From Dendrophyllia cribrosa (lineage: Eukaryota > Cnidaria > Anthozoa > Scleractinia > Dendrophylliidae), in assembly GCA_024195265.1 (NCBI GenBank), contig JAJLRJ010000002.1, positions 14,736,254 to 14,800,253 of the forward strand: 64,000 nucleotides of DNA. The letters are read 5' to 3'. This document shows positions 22,736-33,604 of the stretch, piece after piece. Position 1 is the first letter of the stretch, and each line of letters begins with the position of its first letter. Position numbers and translations under genes: made by a program. The notes under the pieces are model-generated. The model made no database searches. It saw only the letters and a program-made list of their open reading frames with translations, and was not told the DNA's origin.

Positions 22736-23401
22736 TCACTGACAGTTCGTTCCACTATTACATCTCCGCAGCCATTTTTCGATCCTGTTAAAGGATTTTT
22801 GGTCAGCGTTCAGATTTTCACTGGAACAAGAACGAGAGGAAGGGAAAGCATGGCTCAAATTCATTTGAGTCAAATTCAATTGTTTATCGCTCTCATGGTC
22901 ATAATATTGTATATTTTCATCTGACGCGCTCCGCGGTACGATGCCCGAACCGCTCTCCGTAAAATCCACCGGGCAGTTTAATAAATCCCTACTCACCGAG
23001 AGTCCCACTGAAGCAGACAAGTCGCCGCAAGGTCCGTCCAACTCCGTATATATTTCTCTGCTTGTATCGTCGAGAACCATATGGATATAATCCATTGTTT
23101 TGTATCGGCGAGACATATTAGTGATGCGATATCGCGACCAGGCTTTTAGAAATTCCGGGCAATCATCGTAAAAGATTTCTTCTTCCAGATTACACGGCAA
23201 GCTTCGCCATCTTGGAATCCATACAGAGTGATCGCTACGATGGCTCGTGGTGAGAAACGAAATGCAGGAAAAGCGATCTGTGGCTAAGGAAGTCCGAGAA
23301 TAAATTTTCTTAGCGCGGAGCTTGGTCGGATAACTTGAACTTGAATTATCTGGAGTAATAATGACGGGAGGAGAAAGACATCTCTCGTTTTGTGAATCCA
23401 T
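22736..23401 (-). CDS. unknown 221-aa protein (member B of a three-ORF family)
   Basis: I do not recognise this protein. The ATG at 23401 is the first in frame after an upstream TGA, and the ORF is one exon. It starts MDSQNERCLSPPVIITP, sharing RCL(S/T)PP with the ORF at 1789. The centre has WIPRWRSLPCNLEEEIFYDD and PEFLKAWSRYRITNMSRRYK, which look structured and aromatic-rich. The end is QKSFNRIEKWLRRCNSGTNCQ, whose I-x-x-W-L-x-x-C matches that of the ORF at 1789. No signal peptide or membrane segment. Likely cytosolic or nuclear. Codon-level integrity over 666 nt supports a real gene; its function is unknown. Confidence 0.65.
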   Translation of the reverse strand: MDSQNERCLSPPVIITPDNSSSSYPTKLRAKKIYSRTSLATDRFSCISFLTTSHRSDHSVWIPRWRSLPCNLEEEIFYDDCPEFLKAWSRYRITNMSRRYKTMDYIHMVLDDTSREIYTELDGPCGDLSASVGLSVSRDLLNCPVDFTESGSGIVPRSASDENIQYYDHESDKQLNLTQMNLSHAFPSSRSCSSENLNADQKSFNRIEKWLRRCNSGTNCQ

Positions 23402-24540
23402 ACCCGGCGATCTTGTTCTTAAAATTCATTCGAACATCGGAAATTTAAGGACAGATTTATCTGTAAATATTGACTTAACAGTTTGCCAACTGACGGTACG
23501 ACGGATGCTTTTGAGTCCGGAGTGAATTTGGGAGAATTAAAATCCCTCACACCAGGCGATACATAATGTATTCATCAGCAGATATTTTGATGCGGCTTCA
23601 GTTTGAGCGCACTGGTCAAAGTCGTAATATCATAAACCAACTATTGGCTATTCTCCGATTTCTGATTGGTCCTCTGTGAAATGTGGACATAAAAGAAAAT
23701 CGCTCACTTTAGAATAATTTGACTGTATGCTTTTTTGGTTCCTTCCTTTTTGAGTATTACAAACACAAAAGAATTCATGTTCTATTTTCTTGCTTTATAA
23801 ATTTTCTTTGCTAATAATGGTCGATGTTTCACGACCATTTTGTAAACAATGCGTCAATGGACGGCACATTGACGCGATCGTTCGCTTCACAGGAAGCTAT
23901 AAAAGTGTTTCAGCTGATTTCCATACCAGGTTCTGACTGCGAACATAAATTATTAACAACCGTTCAATTTCAAGATGTTTACAGATGAAAACGAAACGGA
24001 AATCGATAAAGGAATCTTCTTATTAAACTGATTCATTTTAACTTGAATTCACAAAAAATGTTATTTTCCCTGTGGTTAAATTTTGTTGTTGAGACAATAC
24101 CAACGTACTTCGTCTATTTTGCCTCTAATATGATAACAGGTTTATAGAATTTATGCTGCTTTTGAAGAACGGTGATTTCAAATAGGCTGATTATATGTGA
24201 GTGTTGTTTTCCATTCCTTGTCGCTCTGACGGAAATGACATTCAATGCTTACCTATAAACACAGTTATAAACGTACAAATTGCATTCAAATTGTATTCTT
24301 CTATTTTAATTTAGCCGTAATCAATGCGATTATCCTTAAATATATTCGTTATCTTTTATCAAAAAGCTGATATATACACCCTTTTGAAAAAATATTGCTA
24401 CTCAGAAAATATATATGAATATATATGTTCTTTGAGTTCACATCCATCCGTGACACAATAGACTTTGACAAGCACTATTGAGAGCTATATGCCGCCTGTC
24501 ATCGCGTATGTTACATGTGATGTGAACACAAAGGCCAAAT
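23402..24540. other. no gene supported
   Basis: AT-rich. It includes the promoter side of the ORF at 22736, but I see no clear TATA box or repeat. Confidence 0.4.
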
Positions 24541-24559
24541 ACGTTTGTATAGAGCGGTT

Positions 24560-24760
24560 TTCAATTTAAAATATCTTTGTTTTGCATTGCCACTCTTTAT
24601 TTTGTGATTGGCAAGAAAAATCTCCCAACGCAACTTTCTCAACCAATAAGAAGTTGAAACATAAACAATCGTGAATTACTTTCACGCGTTTTCCCGCGCT
24701 TTGTACCGGCTACATGTGTTCGCTTCGAGTTCTGATTGGTTAACAGTCCATTTTACAGTT
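24560..24760 (+). repeat. dispersed repeat, related copy inverted at 26560-26650
   Basis: CGCGTTTTCCCGCGCTTTG then ACCGGCTACATG (about 24685-24718) recurs inverted as CATGTAGCCGGCGCCAAGCG at about 26572. Both copies carry several GATTGGTT or CCAAT words. Confidence 0.6.
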
Positions 24761-25059
24761 GTGTGCTTGGTGACCTTGCCTTTGAGTGGAAGCGAGGTTG
24801 GAGGTGACCTTGCTTTTTATGCAAACCTTTTTGCCTTGCGTATTCGCGATGGTTTCGGTGCGGGTGTGCCCAAAGTAGATAGATTATCTGTTAAACCATC
24901 GAAAAAATATTTATTTTTCGACTGGAATAACTTTCGTAATATCTTATGTGTTTTCAAACCGAGATACTATAGTGTAATACGAAAACTACTCTGCAATACG
25001 CTCAGATATTTTTGCGTGATCTCCTTTCCTTATAAAGTAACATGACGTCACAGTCAAAT

Positions 25060-25860
25060 AAAAAACGGTGGTTCAGTCGAAACTAACTCCCGTAAGCGAC
25101 CACCAAAACTGCAAAGCCAATGTGGACGCTTACGAGAGGTCAGAATACAGGGGGGGTCTTTACTTTGAATCATATGAACCTGTCTCTGAATCATAGAACC
25201 TATAGTAGTTTCAATGTACAAACTGACCTATCAGCGAAAAGTTTTTTTTTTTCTTTTCAATATTGGACGTGTATTTGTACTCAGGGACTTGTACCGTATT
25301 AAACACATAATCCAATTTGCTTCTATAATATCATCGAAATGACCGAAGTGTGGGCACACTACGCACAGTAATGATCTTTTTATAGAAAAAATTAAGTTAG
25401 AGATTACAAAACGTGCATTATTTTATAAGGGTGCGGCACTTTTTAATTCTTAAATTCTGATCCGTAGCAAGTGTTTTTATAGACTAAGATTTATAAATTT
25501 TTATCCGTAATTGTATATATAAATTTTCTGTAAATTTCTTATTTTAGTTTTATTTTACAGGGCCCACACTGATAACAGTTGTATAACTGAAGTGGCTACC
25601 CTGTATAAATATTTGTTATTATTATTATTAAGTGATCGCGTATCAGAGATTAAAAACAATAGAAAAATTGAAATCACCAGCGTTGAAAGTGGTCGCGGTC
25701 GCTTACGAAAGGTTTCAACTATAGTGGTTTGACTTGAAGAAATTTGGTGTTTTGGAAAAGTGCAGTGGTCGCTTAGGAGAGGTGGTTGCTTAGAAGATGT
25801 GGTCGCTTAGGAGAAGTGGTCAATTACTTGAGGTAGTCGTACGTGGAGGTTCTGAGTTTA
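25060..25860. repeat. repeat with reiterated GTGGTCGCTTACGAGAGGT words
   Basis: GCGACCACC and GGACGCTTACGAGAGGT lie near 25096-25139. GGTCGCTTACGAAAGG, GGTCGCTTAGGAGAGG, GGTTGCTTAGAAG and GGTCGCTTAGGAGAAG follow at 25693-25823. In between, a CCCTGTATAAATATTTG word precedes a TTA run at about 25600-25630. That pairing resembles a retroelement 3' end. Confidence 0.6.
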
Positions 25861-26429
25861 CATTACTCTTGTTTGAACAACCCTGCCTTGCATTTTGCAA
25901 AAATAAAAACAAGTAACAAAAATTATTGGCATCAATCAATCTTTATTACCGTGAACAGTATTATTTACAAAGATGCGATCTACATATTATTATTAATAGT
26001 CTACTCGTATATCACAACATATCACAACAAACCTTATTGGGCTTTTACGAAAAAGGCCCGATGCTTGGCTACGTTTAGGTTTAAGTCATTTATTTGTAAT
26101 AATAAGTGAAAATATTGTTTTGATTTTTGTTTGTTTCTTAAAAATGCTGAACGATTTGTTTATAGTCCTATCTCATGTTTTTATTTTCTTATGGCGGACG
26201 ACAAGCTAAAAAGCAAAATTATACAACTTTTAAAATAACGTGAGGCTGGGTGATGCACCTCGTGTGGTTTCACAGCCCACAAAATTATTTTATTTTAAAT
26301 AGGACTTAATTCTAAGTTTTTAACCTAACTTTAATTTACAGCGGATTTAAGTTAATGTAGAGATTTCTCTTTACGCTGTCCCACTGATGTCTGATATCAC
26401 ATGTTTGATAACCTAGAAAATAAAAGAAA

Positions 26430-26720
26430 GAAAAAGACACGTTAACTATTTCTGATAGGGCTGTTTCCACATTTGCTACGATCTCAGTTTTGATTGGTTC
26501 ATTGTCTGCGAATGTTGTGATTGGTTGGAGTAATGACTTTGGTTTTGGTTTTACGGCACTCAATACAATCATGTAGCCGGCGCCAAGCGCGGGAAAATGC
26601 GTGCCGGCAACTCACGATTGGTTCTGGTTTTACTTCTGATTGGTCGAGAAAGTGAGGCGAGATTTTTTAACCAATTAGAAAGCGTAACAATGCAAAACCA
26701 AAGCAATCGCAAAATTACTT
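26430..26720 (-). repeat. dispersed repeat with several ATTGGTT words
   Basis: An inverted relative of 24560-24760. GATTGGTT-type words occur at about 26490, 26520, 26615 and 26638. Confidence 0.55.
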
Positions 26721-26945
26721 TCCAAACTCGATAAAAATTGTATGAGCTAACTAAGGTACTCATGCAAAAATATTAAAATCCTCATGACAATAGTCCTTAA
26801 GCTGTACTAGAGCCTTCTTGTGTTGGTTTGATTTGTTCTCGCTGAGTGAAAAGGCCGGTTTATGATTGCATTGTAGTAATGCCGCTGAGCTCACAGAAAG
26901 CAGTAGCCAGGCAGTAGGAAGTAGTAAATAAATACGCTAATAAAC

Positions 26946-28179
26946 TTACTTTTTCCCTTCATTGTTCGCTCCTTTATTCTCCCGTCCGGCTTGCCAATCT
27001 TTGATCTTTCTCTTAGTTTCGTTCTTAATCCATGTTTCTATCAGGCTCGTCGATGATAGAAGCAGTTGTTGTCTCAACGCGTTTTCGTACCCGCCAATCA
27101 AGAACGTATCTCCCCGGGTTAAGGACGGGCAGGTTGAGTTGGTGTTGCTCCAAATCGTCTGCACTACGTCGGGGTTAATGGTGACGTTGTTTTGTTTGAA
27201 GATATGTTTAACTTTGCCGTGTATTATTGTCCCTTTGTTATTGCGCATTCCGATCAGGCGGGTCACTTTAAATTTAACGACTGAAAAATAATAGACATTT
27301 TTCTATGAGAATCAAAGGCTCCTATGAGCTAACGTAGGCGTTTTGCTCCACCCACCCCCACCCCCTGCGTCTAACTCACCCACCCTGCCCTCCTTCCAAC
27401 GCCGTCCCCATGAGTAAGGTAGATGACCATAACATATCTCGGGCTCGATGTCTACAGCTGATCGAGCGATCGATCGATTGAAATTTTGTCCCGCTGTTAA
27501 ATGTCATACAACGTTTCGCGTATTCACGAGTTAAAAACCCGAGGGGGGGGGGGGGGGGGGGGGGGGTACTTCCTTATATGACCTATACGGGGACGTGCCG
27601 CTGGGCAGGGTATGGTTTTTGGCATTTTTGTCCTGAACAGGGTATATAATTTAACCTGAGTCTGTCCTAAACAGGGTCTGAGTGGTTCCAGTTACTTTCG
27701 CTCTTGTGGCGACTTACCTTGTCGTTATAATTTGTATATTCATGCGAAGGCGAAGTCGTTTTCTTTACAAAGGATCAGTCTACCATTTTTTTAAAGCTCA
27801 GATCAATAACCACGCTCGAGCCGTGTCCTAGACAGGGTCCTAAAATAGAGGGTGTTGTCCTACACCGGGTAGGTATTTTCGTTTAATTTTGTCCTAAACA
27901 GGATCAGGGTCTCAGACCCTCAGCGGCACCCCTATACCCAAATATTGGTCAAGTACCCCCCCCCCCCCCCCCCCCCCCCCGGTTAAAAACAAACACCTCA
28001 TCACAGGAACATTTGAATAGTCACACATAGGAATATTAATGACCTATGAAGACCTTGGATTAACGGCTTTTATTATACTCCTGTATTATTATTTTTTTCA
28101 AAGATGAAAAGGTTTGACAATCACTCCAATAACGGCATGCAAGTTTGCATTTGGAGGTGAATCCCTATAGGGGGTTATA

Positions 28180-28233
<54 letters not shown>

Positions 28234-31200
28234 GGGCTTAAATTCGAAAATTTAAGATATCAAGTCACTAACGTTCCTTTTCTTACTGTTCCGTTTACTT
28301 CTTTATTACCAATTGATTAAAAATATTGTACTAGGTGTTATTAGGTGTCATTTAATGAATATTACATTTCAACTTTATAGAAAGTATCTGTTGTTTTTGT
28401 TTATTATAGAAACGCGTGTTAACATCGGCTTCTATTGATTATTTATAACAATCTTGTTGTTTTCTTTGAAAACGTATTCTATGACTATAAAAAAATAGAA
28501 TAAAAATAAATCAACTTTTTATTTCGTTGTTATTTATTTACTGACCAGACAAGCTTACCCCTCAAGTTTGATGATTAATTATTGGTTGTGATCGGCAATA
28601 AGTAAATTAACCCTTGGACGCACATGCAACTTATACCCCCACCGTGGTATAAGGGGAGGGGGGTGTTGCAACCCCCTTTGGGTTTTTGCGGTGTTACAAT
28701 ATTTCGAAAATATTTTACGTCTATTAGATAGCCTGTGATGTGCTCTACAAGATAAGGTAAATATTATGGGTTGTAGCGCATTTATATGTTTTTTTTTGCC
28801 CCGAAAAAGGTGAAAAACACGCATTTTTATTCACAAATGGCTTGACCTCATGCTACTTATGACGTCATATCTTGTTACTATAGCAACCGGTTGTCGCCAA
28901 ACTTTACCAAAATGTGTCAAAAGGATAAACAAACAGCTACTAAAGACAGCAATGTGCCAACAATAAATGCTCTTAAAAAAATCCAAGAAAAACCTTAAGG
29001 GGGGATGGCATCTGCCCCCTCCCCTTGTCCCTTGTACGTCCGAGGGTTAAAAAATAATACAACTAAGCTACAGGTGCGTGATTTAGACAGCTTATCTGAG
29101 ATATAAATGAGACTATGGAGTGCTCATTGAAAATTGATGAATTAAGGGAGATTGTTCAACTGTGCTAATTGTTCTTGGAAAAAATGGAGAAACGCTCAGA
29201 AAAAGTAGAAGTTTGTTAATTGTATTGTATTTCTCTATAGATTTTTGAAAACCATACAGCTCTGAGAAAGCGTCTGAGAGTATGTTTCTCCTTGGTTGCT
29301 TGTCTGAAGTCCACAATTTAAAAACAAGACTATCGCTAGTCCTTTTTTCTCCCCCTCGCTCCCCCTCTTTTCTTTCTCTTTTGTGTACATGTGATTCTTA
29401 GGCTGTCGTGATCGGGGTCATAAAACTCTTCGGTCTGAGCGTAGTGGTGGCAAAATTGTATTAAGTTTCATCAACGTACCATGTTTTCAAAATATTAGCT
29501 ATTTTTCCAATACAGTTTTCGAGTAAAAAGCAAAAGCTGAAAAAATGCCACAACAAACAAAATCAGATCACTGCAAGAAAACAAATGTGTACTATCTGAG
29601 AAGGACGTAATTCTTACCATAGTCGTATTGTCGACTTCTATAAACTTGGCGATCAACTGGCACCTTGTCCTCGCATGGATCATAATCAGTATCTATAATC
29701 CCTAAAATTGGATAAAATTAAACAGAATTGAATGAAATTAAAAGGTTCTTATCTACTTCACGAAAAGGACGGCTTTCCAATTATTAAATTACTGAAGTTT
29801 AATTTTTTTTGTGCATGTCAGTGTTTACTGACCTATTCTAAACATATTTATGCAACGTCGTAACCCAATCACAGTTCACTCGTAAGATTAAAAGAAAACA
29901 GAAGAAGAAAAATGCCAATATTTTTTTGCAACTGAAATGTCGAGAAGAAAACAGTAGCAAATGCAGCTCAAGAGCTTTCATGAATAGTCAAACTTACTTT
30001 GGTGTCTCGCCGATTAAAAGTGTGAACCATACTGAATACATTATATACTGCATTCTCTGGCAGGGATTCAAAGGACAATTATTTGGCTTAAACGCACTCG
30101 TTTTGTTATCTTATTCCCGGTCTGAATGGTTGGCTTTCTCGTTTGTAATCATTGATAACACGGCAATCGTCCAAAAAAATTATAACTTTTGGCTTTCTCG
30201 TTTGTAATCATTGATAACACGGCAATCGTCCAAAAAAATTATAACTTGCAGGGCAGCTTACAAAAACCGCGAAACAAGGAATTCTAAACGCCAGGGTGCC
30301 AAGAGAACTGAGCTAGAGAAGGAAGAGGAACGATCGCTCCTCAGATTCCTTGGTTATCTTTAGGTAGGTAGGTAGGTAGGTAGGTAAACTTTATTTATAC
30401 ACGGTGTCAATTCATAAAACATGCTCTTCCATCGAGCCGTGTTTTTTAACAATAATAGATTAAGTACTTAACTAATTTAAATTATCTAACTAAATTAATT
30501 ATCTATATAAAATTGTATTAAAAACGATAAAAACTATCCCTTATTAATTATCATTAAATTAGATAAAAATTAAATGCATGATTTAAAAGAGCTAAGAGTG
30601 GGCTGTATCTTAGCGCTCAAAGGTAAGCTGTTCCAGAGAACAGAACCGCGATACTGAAAACTTCGTTTGCCTGCTTCAGTACTCGGTCTAGGAACGAAAA
30701 GGTTGTATTTTGAATTTCTTAGATTATGTGAGTGAACACTGGATGTAGCTTTAAAAACACTATTTAGACGAGTCGGAGAAAGATTGTGGAGAGTCTTAAA
30801 CAGAATAATTGCTAGTTGCTTTGAACGCCTTCGCTCCAGAGAATCCCAACCAAGGTCACCGAGTAAAGTGGAAGATCTAACATTTAAGTCAGAGAAAGTG
30901 ATTAAACGTGCAGCCCTATTTTGGAGTTTTTGGAGTCTCTCAGACTGACACACACCGATACTGCCCCATACGGAGCTACAATAATCAAAGTATGGTTGGA
31001 CGAGAGCTTTATAGATCATAATAAGAGTCTCACGGGTAACCAAATTCCTGACACGTTTGATAGCCCCAAGGCCAGCGGATGCTTTTTTAACAATATTGTC
31101 AATATGGGAGTCCCACGATAAGCTCTCATCCATCGGTTATGGTCATCGCATATCATTTCAATGTTAATCCGGTTTAATGAGAAATTAAAAACCTTCATTG

Positions 31201-33491
31201 AGGTTGGGCAACAATTCAGGATGAGGAATTAAACCGAGCAAGTGGGCGTACTGTAAGCAAATTGTGGGTTTGTTAATCTGGCCAACTTCACCTCCCAAGA
31301 ATAATTTGCCAAACTACAAATTAGAGAAACGTTCTAAATTTTTCACTAAAACGAAATAAAAAACAAAAGGCACCGTAAATGTCACGCTTCAAGATTTCAT
31401 GACTAAAAAATTATACTGACAATTCAAACGTTTTATAACGGCAAATTGTACAGCAGACGGGATGACAAAAGTTAGAACCACGCTTTATAATTACCTAAAC
31501 CAAAGCCGTTACTATGTGGGAGAGAAAAGAGGACACAAAAACCTACTCCACACTACTAACTTAACGATCGACCCCCGGGGGGTGTACTCCCTTATATGAC
31601 CTATACGGGGACGTGCCGCTGGACAGGGTATGGTTTTTGGCATTTTTGTCCTGAACAGGGTATATAATTTAACGCGAGTCTGTCCTAAACAGGGTCTGAA
31701 TCTGTCCTAAACAGGGTATGGTTCCAGTTACTTTAGCGCTCGTGGCGACTTACCTTGTCGTGATTAGTATATTCATGCGAAGGCGAAGTCGTTTTCTTTT
31801 CAAAGGATCCGTCCACCATTTTTTAAAGCTCAGATCAATAACCACACTCGAGGCGTGTCCTAGACAGGGTCCTAAAATAGAGGGTGTTGTCCTACACAGG
31901 GTAGGTATTTTCGTTTATTTTTGTCCTAAACAGGATCAGGGTCTCAGACCCTCAGCGGCACCCCTATACCCAAATATTGGTCAAGTACCCCCCCCCCCCC
32001 CCCCCCCCCTCCGGCAACCTCGTTCCCAGGGCTTTTCCCTTAGAGAGAGGGGCGGCCGCCCCTCTCTAAGGGAAAAGCCCTGGGAACGAGGTTGCCCCCC
32101 CGGGGATCGACCATTACACATGCTAGCTAAAGACCAAAATAGCAATTAAGTGAGGCGCGCCTTCCTGTCGACGCAAAAATATGATTGACGATGACGTAAA
32201 GTAATTTTTACAAATTTAAAGAACACTTAGTCTGCCTGAGATTAAATTAGCCTACCGCATTTTTAAGGATTGTAAACGAAAAGAAGAAGGCTGATCATTT
32301 TGAGGTACTAGAAACAAAGACATAATTGGATGCCAATTTTGATCGGTACTTCAGGTTCCTTTAAAGTTTGGAAAGTTAAGAAAAATACTATTTTTTTATT
32401 AATAGTTTTTCAATAAATATTCAATGATTTTGATGACTGAGCTGAATAATTCTCTGCAAAACAAGTTGAATTAAAAAAACTGAAAATACAAACCTGTCAA
32501 GCAAAAGTTTATCGAAGCTAAGAGAGATACTGAAATTCGCCAATTAGTTTTATTCAGTAGTGTTAACCTGACCTCACGGGATTTTCAAGGTGAAGTTTTT
32601 TCATGTTACATTAGTTGATAAACTGAAAGACCTAAACGGCGCAATGTTACCAAATTCCAGTATCCCTTTGAAAAAGTAAATAACTATATGTATCAATGTA
32701 TCAATGCAAATCTAATAATGATGGTGCAGGTTTAACGTTTACTGTCCTAGTGGAAAATTGCAACTTGTTTAGGCATTCTCTTGACATTGCTCCTTAAACC
32801 TTTGGATGCAATTCAAGTTACGCTGCGGTCACATTATCTGTTGAAATTGTCAGTTTCCACGGTCAGAAATATAATAAATCCGTGGAATGTATGCTTGAAC
32901 TCAATTTAAAGTTTTCACGAGCTATATTTGCAAAATTAAAACTCCCAACTTCTTTATGTATTTGTGTTTTTAGCGACAGATCTTCGAGGATTCCTATTTT
33001 CCGCTTTAAACATGTATGTCAGTTAGTGCGAAAGAAGACATTAACTTACTTTGATGCCGTTCAACGGTTACAAACGATTCTGGTTGGATGCAAACGCCGG
33101 ATGAATACTCTGGAAGCTTTTCACATTTCGCAAAACTCGGCCAGTGGTTCATTACCCCAGCACAGTCATTTTTTACCTGTTCGCACAAAGCGCGACAGGG
33201 TTTAATGATATTCTCTTCTCGTACACAAATGGGCAGAAAGAAGGTGCAAAGGAAAAAGACGGCGTCTTTGGAACAGTTGGTCTGCAGGCCGTATTGCTGT
33301 ATGGATCTGTTGGCACGGACTTGGCTCCGATCGCCAAGCAAATTGGGGAACCGTGTCATGTTGTAAGGCAGAACTCGGCGACACAGAGGAATGGAGATTT
33401 TCTCGCAGGTCTGAACGGGCAGATTAAATCGAAATCCATCTGCTTCATGAAAGGCTATTGCAAGCAATAATACCCAAACTGATAACATCAT
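26946..33491 (-). CDS. secreted frizzled-related protein, sFRP3/4-like (3 exons, 286 aa)
   Basis: A secreted Wnt modulator. Exon 1 is 33491-33050, exon 2 is 29701-29618 and exon 3 is 27280-26946. Acceptors TTTTAG and TTTTTCAG, donors GTAAGT and GTAAGA, and phases 1 and 1 join to 861 nt. Residues 1-19 are a signal peptide. Residues 29-134 hold the frizzled cysteine-rich domain with all ten cysteines (29, 37, 73, 82, 89, 99, 103, 110, 123, 134) and the conserved YNMT glycosylation site. Exon 2 is a linker (TDYDPCEDKVP). Exon 3 is a netrin-like domain with GDTFLIGGYE and LIETWIKNETKRKIKDWQ, closest in my memory to FRZB. No transmembrane segment follows, which separates it from frizzled receptors. 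Only two cysteines lie outside the frizzled domain, fewer than in typical sFRP netrin domains. TAA overlaps a GTAAGT donor at the end, so the C-terminus may vary. Confidence 0.88.
27539..27982. mobile_element. poly-G/poly-C-ended TIR element (GTCCTAAACAGGGT subfamily) in intron 2 of the sFRP gene
   Basis: TTAAAAAC flanks both sides (27531-27538 and 27983-27990), an 8-bp target duplication. The ends are CCGAGGGG... and ...CCCCCCGG with long G and C runs. The word GTCCTNAACAGGGT recurs through the interior. It is highly similar to the copy at 31574-32104. Confidence 0.85.
28177..28236 (+). repeat. GT microsatellite followed by poly-G
   Basis: An uninterrupted GT run from about 28181 to 28216 leads into about 20 G. 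Confidence 0.9.
28607..29050. mobile_element. TTAA-flanked TIR element in intron 2 of the sFRP gene
   Basis: TTAA at 28607-28610 and 29047-29050. The ends are CCCTTGGACG and the inverse CGTCCGAGGG. It is non-coding and piggyBac-like by target site. The termini resemble those at 14024-14999 (CCCATTGACG). Confidence 0.75.
30131..30247 (+). repeat. exact tandem duplication, 59-bp unit
   Basis: The unit beginning TGGCTTTCTCGTTTGTAATC at 30131 repeats from 30190 with no substitution seen. A very recent duplication (or an assembly artefact) in intron 1 of the sFRP gene. Confidence 0.9.
30362..31133 (-). mobile_element. 3' part of a CR1/L2-like non-LTR retrotransposon (RT C-terminal region)
   Basis: An open frame of about 187 codons (31133-30570) encodes the last part of a non-LTR reverse transcriptase polyprotein. 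It begins ESLSWDSHIDNIVKK, passes through YKALVQPYFDYCSSVW and KLQNRAARLITF, and ends with HNLRNSKYNLFVPRP and [11 protein letters not shown]. The catalytic RT core is absent, so it is 5'-truncated as usual for LINEs. The 3' UTR ends at CTTTATTTA and a GGTA microsatellite at 30362-30385. It lies in intron 1 of the sFRP gene, same strand. Confidence 0.85.
31574..32104. mobile_element. poly-G/poly-C-ended TIR element (GTCCTAAACAGGGT subfamily) in sFRP intron 1
   Basis: GATCGACC flanks both sides (31566-31573 and 32105-32112). It starts CCCGGGGGGTGTACTCC and ends CCCCCGGG. GTCCT(A/G)AACAGGGT words occur at about 31649, 31682, 31704, 31856, 31889 and 31922. Its right end also carries the foldback at 32013-32096, absent from the sister copy at 27539. 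Confidence 0.85.
32013..32096. repeat. near-perfect palindrome of about 84 bp
   Basis: GGCAACCTCGTTCCCAGGGC through GGGGCGGCCGCCCC to the inverse ending GAGGTTGCC. The only difference between arms is one extra AG in the left arm. It sits next to the poly-C tract of the element at 31574-32104. Confidence 0.85.
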
Positions 33492-33596
33492 GTGACGTTA
33501 ACTTCTTCAACTCGCTGACAGTAGCAACCGGCAAGGTAGTACAGTTTGAAAAAAGGAAAAAGGTCTTACTGCCTTCTTCACGTCTCAGGGCTACTT

Positions 33597-33604
33597 TTAT
33601 ACAC
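33597..33604 (-). promoter_or_regulatory. TATA box of the sFRP gene
   Basis: TATAAAAG on the minus strand about 105 bp before the ATG at 33491. This implies a start site near 33570 and a leader of about 80 nt. Inferred from motif and position. Confidence 0.5.

Noticed and set aside
31718..32149. 143-codon ORF with a PRSQGFSLRE...PWERG stretch
   Set aside because: It is a translation through the poly-C element and the palindrome. Such strings are typical spurious repeat translations.
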